Positions 61,201 through 64,000 of a DNA stretch of 64,000 bases are shown one piece after another. The DNA is taken from contig NC_046673.1 in the NCBI RefSeq assembly GCF_003369915.1, positions 8,974,001-9,038,000 of the forward strand. The letters run 5' to 3'. The DNA is from Drosophila miranda (taxonomy: Eukaryota > Arthropoda > Insecta > Diptera > Drosophilidae). Under the pieces are notes generated by a model. The model was given only the letters and a program-made list of their open reading frames with translations. It was not told the origin of the DNA and did not search any database. Both the position numbers and the translations under genes were made by a program. Each line of letters opens with the position of its first letter. Positions within the stretch are counted from its first letter, which is position 1.

Positions 61201-63416
61201 TGTTTCGTTTAACTATTTAGTTTGGCATTTTGTGCGTTAAGTTGGTATTTATTGCTTTCAGTGATGTCGGAATGTGCTGAAGCGAACTGTCAAGATGGGT
61301 CTGCTGCTAATCATTTCACAACTGCAACATCCAGCGGCAGCATTAATAACCCCACAGCAGCCTCAATGCGGATGATGACGACGATGTTGATGATGATGAC
61401 GGTGAACAAGACCAATGGGAATATGGTCGGCCTGGTCCCAATGTGCTTAGAATCGTTAAATTGCCCTTGGTCTGACCATATTGGCTGCGGGAATTGAGAA
61501 ATCTCATCATTGTGGAGGGAGGAGGGAGGAAGGGAGGCGTATTCGACTGGGAGCTCCATCAGAACGATCAGAGGATGGCACACTGAATCCTATAAAACAC
61601 TCACATATAAATGCATAAGTCATTTGATCGATAGGGCAAACAAAACACATAGGCAGATCCTGTTCCCAGTTTCTGTTCATTGACAAGCTAAAACATAACA
61701 AAAGCCAAAACAAATCTTCCCCCATAATGAACTAGTTCCAGCAGCCGCAACACCCCAATGTTTGCCATATGCCAGCAGAGCCATATAATAATACTCATAC
61801 ATATGTGCATCTGTATGTATCTTTAGATCCATCCACCTCCATACACAGATCCATAATATACTATAGTATATACTTGTGTGTATATAGCATCTATGCTTTG
61901 CATCTGGTAAGCGATGCTAAAAATACTCACACCTAGGCAGAACTTTTGCGGAGGAGGAGGCGAATGCCACATGTGTTATATAGGTATAGAGCTATAGGTA
62001 TATACATATGTATCATATATAGCCCGTATAATGCGATGACTAAGCAAACAAATTTGGCAGGCTGTCCCAAAAGCAAAAACAAAAAAAAACAAAATATACA
62101 ACAACAAAATTGGGAGGTAAAAGAAAGCGAAAGAAAACGACTTCCCTGTGATGCATTCTTCGATAGGAGGGGAAAACAAATACTTTGAACATCAAATTAA
62201 ATATTTTTAGATGTACAAAAACATCCAAAAACTACTCCGAATAGATATGTTTTCAGTTTCTTCTTTTGATACCGGGGAGCACCCATATATTTGTTGGCTG
62301 TCACGACCCATAAATCTTTCATTGGATCTGTCGGCATCGGCGGGTGGGTGGTGTGTTCAGGTGGGTGTAGATTTTGAGTTTTAGAGGTTTATGGTTTCAT
62401 TTGTTCTTGAAATTAACAAAATTAGTCCGTGAAGAGATGTACTTTCTTTGGAATATTGGTTCTATTATGAGATTGGGGAATATTTCCGTAAGGAATTTCG
62501 TCTCTTTTTTTACAACTTTATTATGAAAACATTGTTTTCTAAGACACATCTCTGTGGAATCCGATGTTACAGAGAACTAAAAGCTTATTTAGGATTTCAT
62601 TATTTCGATTCCTTTGATAATGAAAGATCCCTTAAACAGATGTCTAGAATACCTGTTGGATAAATATTGTTAATGAAGATTTCGAAATGTCTCTATTTGA
62701 TTCCCTCGCTGGGATCCTTCGTACATGCATCCATAGATATGTACATATGTTCCCTTGGAGAATTATTTACTTTGTAAAGTCTTTAGTTTAATTCTCTTTT
62801 AAAAAAATACTCTGTCATGACTGATAAAATATCATTTTTACTTGACCATTGATAAAGACTGTTGATCGAACATCCTTTCTAGATTGCTGATTAGATCTCG
62901 ATCATCGCAGTAGTGACCTTTTTTTGCCTACTTAAGCTTTAAGCTAAAGCAACAAATATTTCCACAAAAGATTCACAGGCTTTAATGATGATACGATTTC
63001 TTTTCACTTTCGCTGAACCGCTGAACACTCAGTTACCGTTATTCGATACTCTGGGACTACCAAAAAAGATACAACAAAAAATAAGTAAGGCAAGAAAAAT
63101 AACTGACAGTTTGAATTTCGCTCTTCAGGGGATTCCCTTCCTCTCAAATTACAGTCACACTCAATGGAACGAATAGGGACATGCATGGCATGGAGAGGAC
63201 ATTACACGGCGAGGAACAGCAGAAATCACGCTTACACCGTAGCGCAGGTTCAAGTTATGTCTGGGTTAATCTGTACAGCTTTTACTCACTTGTCCGACAG
63301 GGGGATAGCTCGTGGAACTGCTCGAAGTTATGGGAGGTGAAGCAGGTGCCCACTGGGTCATAGCGCATCGCCCTCGATGGCGTCATCGTGTGGAACACAT
63401 ATCGCGGTGCACAGGC
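51074..63416 (-). CDS. if: Integrin alpha-PS2, inflated (5' exons outside window)
   Basis: Coding exons on the minus strand are 63416-63290, 59124-59063, 58453-58405, alternative 56517-56443, 54686-53408, 53351-53108, 53034-51274 and 51163-51074. Phases all agree (1229 codons with the optional exon). The 5' exons with signal peptide lie beyond the right edge. The product is the PS2 alpha subunit, which pairs with beta-PS and binds RGD-type matrix ligands such as tiggrin at muscle and wing adhesions. Four calcium-binding FG-GAP loops are visible: DFDGDRSED, DVDGDGLDD, DVNGDGYGD and DMDGNTYPD. A variable Gly/Gln/Ser-rich region precedes the furin-type site RRFRR|NSD (near 51675). A transmembrane helix (VVLAACAGALIFLLLVWLLYK) and the tail CGFFNRNRPTDHAQERQPLR follow. 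The tail and alternative exon identify it as if rather than mew or scb. Confidence 0.97.
52195..52238 (-). repeat. if: Coding Gly-Ser repeat in if
   Basis: Seven GGCTCG-type hexamers encode a GSGSGSG run in the fast-evolving linker of the light-chain precursor region. This is microsatellite slippage within coding DNA. Confidence 0.8.
54687..56442 (-). other. if intron downstream of the alternative exon
   Basis: AT-rich intron between the optional exon and the large propeller exon. No gene or repeat of note is seen. A long A/T tract lies next to the weak donor of the alternative exon. Confidence 0.5.
56443..56517 (-). CDS. if: Alternative 25-residue exon of if (PS2C form)
   Basis: This exon is exactly 75 bp, begins and ends in phase 1, and encodes QTYSIPPDAEFPFKPPYYQP plus FGTG and split codons. 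It sits between 58453-58405 (…SWYWQG) and 54686-53408 (QASSHDV…). Including or skipping it keeps the frame. This matches the published PS2C/PS2m8 choice, which alters ligand affinity of the propeller. Both splice sites look weak: the acceptor is A-rich (AAAATAAAAAG) and the donor is GTAATA. Confidence 0.93.
56518..58404 (-). other. if intron upstream of the alternative exon
   Basis: Intronic DNA with T-rich and GT-rich runs near 56520-56770 (plus strand) and a CA run near 56790. One TGCATGCA stands at 56770-56777. No coding region is supported. Confidence 0.5.
56944..57020. repeat. GGTACAGATACA-type hexamer array
   Basis: Imperfect copies of a 6-base CAGATA/CAGGTA/CAGTTA unit lie in the if intron upstream of the alternative exon. 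Confidence 0.7.
59125..63289 (-). other. Long if intron
   Basis: This 4.2 kb intron separates ...SPCRT from NNWGYHRQ. It has CAGCAA/GACAGC runs near 59520-59580 and 59620-59655, GT runs near 60605 and 60750, and a repeat-like TATACCCTTTAAGGGGGTAT near 60786. A GC-rich island at about 60410-60500 is discussed in the findings. No gene is firmly supported. Confidence 0.5.
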
Positions 63417-64000
63417 CTGCAAAGACAGAGACACAAAGAGAGATCAAGATACATAGAGTGAGTGAGCGATTGAGCGAGTGGGGGGGGAGATATGTATGCT
63501 AAAAGAAAGAGAGGCATGATAGAGGCATTTTGGAGGCATGGAAATTATTTTGTGAAGATGTGAAACAATGGCAGGCCGACTGTATGGAGCGGCCGGCCTT
63601 CCTAAAATGGCCAAAGCGAATTAACAGACCGATCCCCGCCCCCTTAAGAACAGTGTGCCCAAAGTGTTTGAAAAAGTTCTTGAAAGGTAGACTAGATAGA
63701 CAGGCAGGTTTTAAACCATACATGTATTCTAAGGTGTATTCCAGTACTTTTCCATATTCACAGATTTATTCTAGAAAATATTGCACTAGTACTCGATGAG
63801 AAGGATCAAGATTTTTGATTAATAACCATTTGTTTTTGAGAAATGTCTTCATTCAGGAACTGATTCTCCAATTTAGTCGACAGCTGATAATATATGTATA
63901 ACCCTAACCCTATAACTGATATTTATACTAATTTTCGATAATGCAGTAGTGCCATAAAATATAATATTCAATCTGCAATTCAGTTTAATTTCAACCGTTT
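63417..64000 (-). other. if intron, right edge of window
   Basis: This is the start of the next upstream if intron. Short open frames here have no family signature. The remaining 5' exons of if are outside the window. Confidence 0.5.

Noticed and set aside
63898..63912. Two AACCCT units resembling telomere repeat
   Set aside because: Only two copies, and Drosophila telomeres use retroelements rather than TTAGGG repeats; chance is the best explanation.
1..64000. CRISPR arrays, rRNA or tRNA genes
   Set aside because: I saw no spaced direct repeats of CRISPR type, no tRNA cloverleaf-like sequence and no rRNA. Short tandem repeats here are ordinary microsatellites.

Overview
The window is insect nuclear DNA from a Drosophila species, with short GT-AG introns, TATA-plus-initiator cuticle genes, AATAAA polyadenylation signals and many microsatellites. 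The right-hand gene is inflated (if), the integrin alpha-PS2 gene. Its cytoplasmic tail, its propeller and its known 25-residue alternative exon are all readable. In D. melanogaster if and a small Tweedle cuticle-gene cluster lie close together on the X, so this is probably the X (Muller element A). The sequence diverges clearly from D. melanogaster; an obscura-group species is a guess, not shown. All coding models were assembled by hand from splice sites with phase checks. No database search was run.

Layout: (1) 1-1538, plus strand, the 3' end of an unrecognised protein gene cut by the left edge. (2) 2666-8768, minus, a 179-residue triple-LIM protein whose first coding exon holds only the ATG, separated by a 4.5 kb intron. 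(3) 9719-15915, plus, an unrecognised 738-residue basic/acidic protein with four tandem ~57-residue repeats; it is divergent from the LIM gene. (4) 17098-35657, minus, an M13 (neprilysin-like) type II membrane protein of 882 residues in ten exons, with both zinc-binding histidines missing. (5) Inside its 15.3 kb third intron, on the plus strand, four Tweedle (DUF243) cuticle genes, each with its own TATA box. (6) 35658-42572, intergenic, rich in simple repeats. (7) 42573-49524, a tandem segmental duplication. Copy 1 is joined to a broken fragment of the if 3' end. Copy 2 carries an intact single-exon TMEM256/DUF423-like gene. (8) 51074-63416, minus, if, with its 5' exons beyond the right edge.

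The Tweedle genes encode secreted chitin-associated cuticle proteins and if encodes a cell-matrix adhesion receptor. The LIM protein resembles paxillin-type LIM domains and may act in adhesion or the cytoskeleton. No operon-like coordination is implied. The most notable points are the antisense Tweedle cluster nested in a pseudopeptidase intron, the duplication chimera containing if exon and 3'UTR pieces, and the regulated if exon with weak splice sites.
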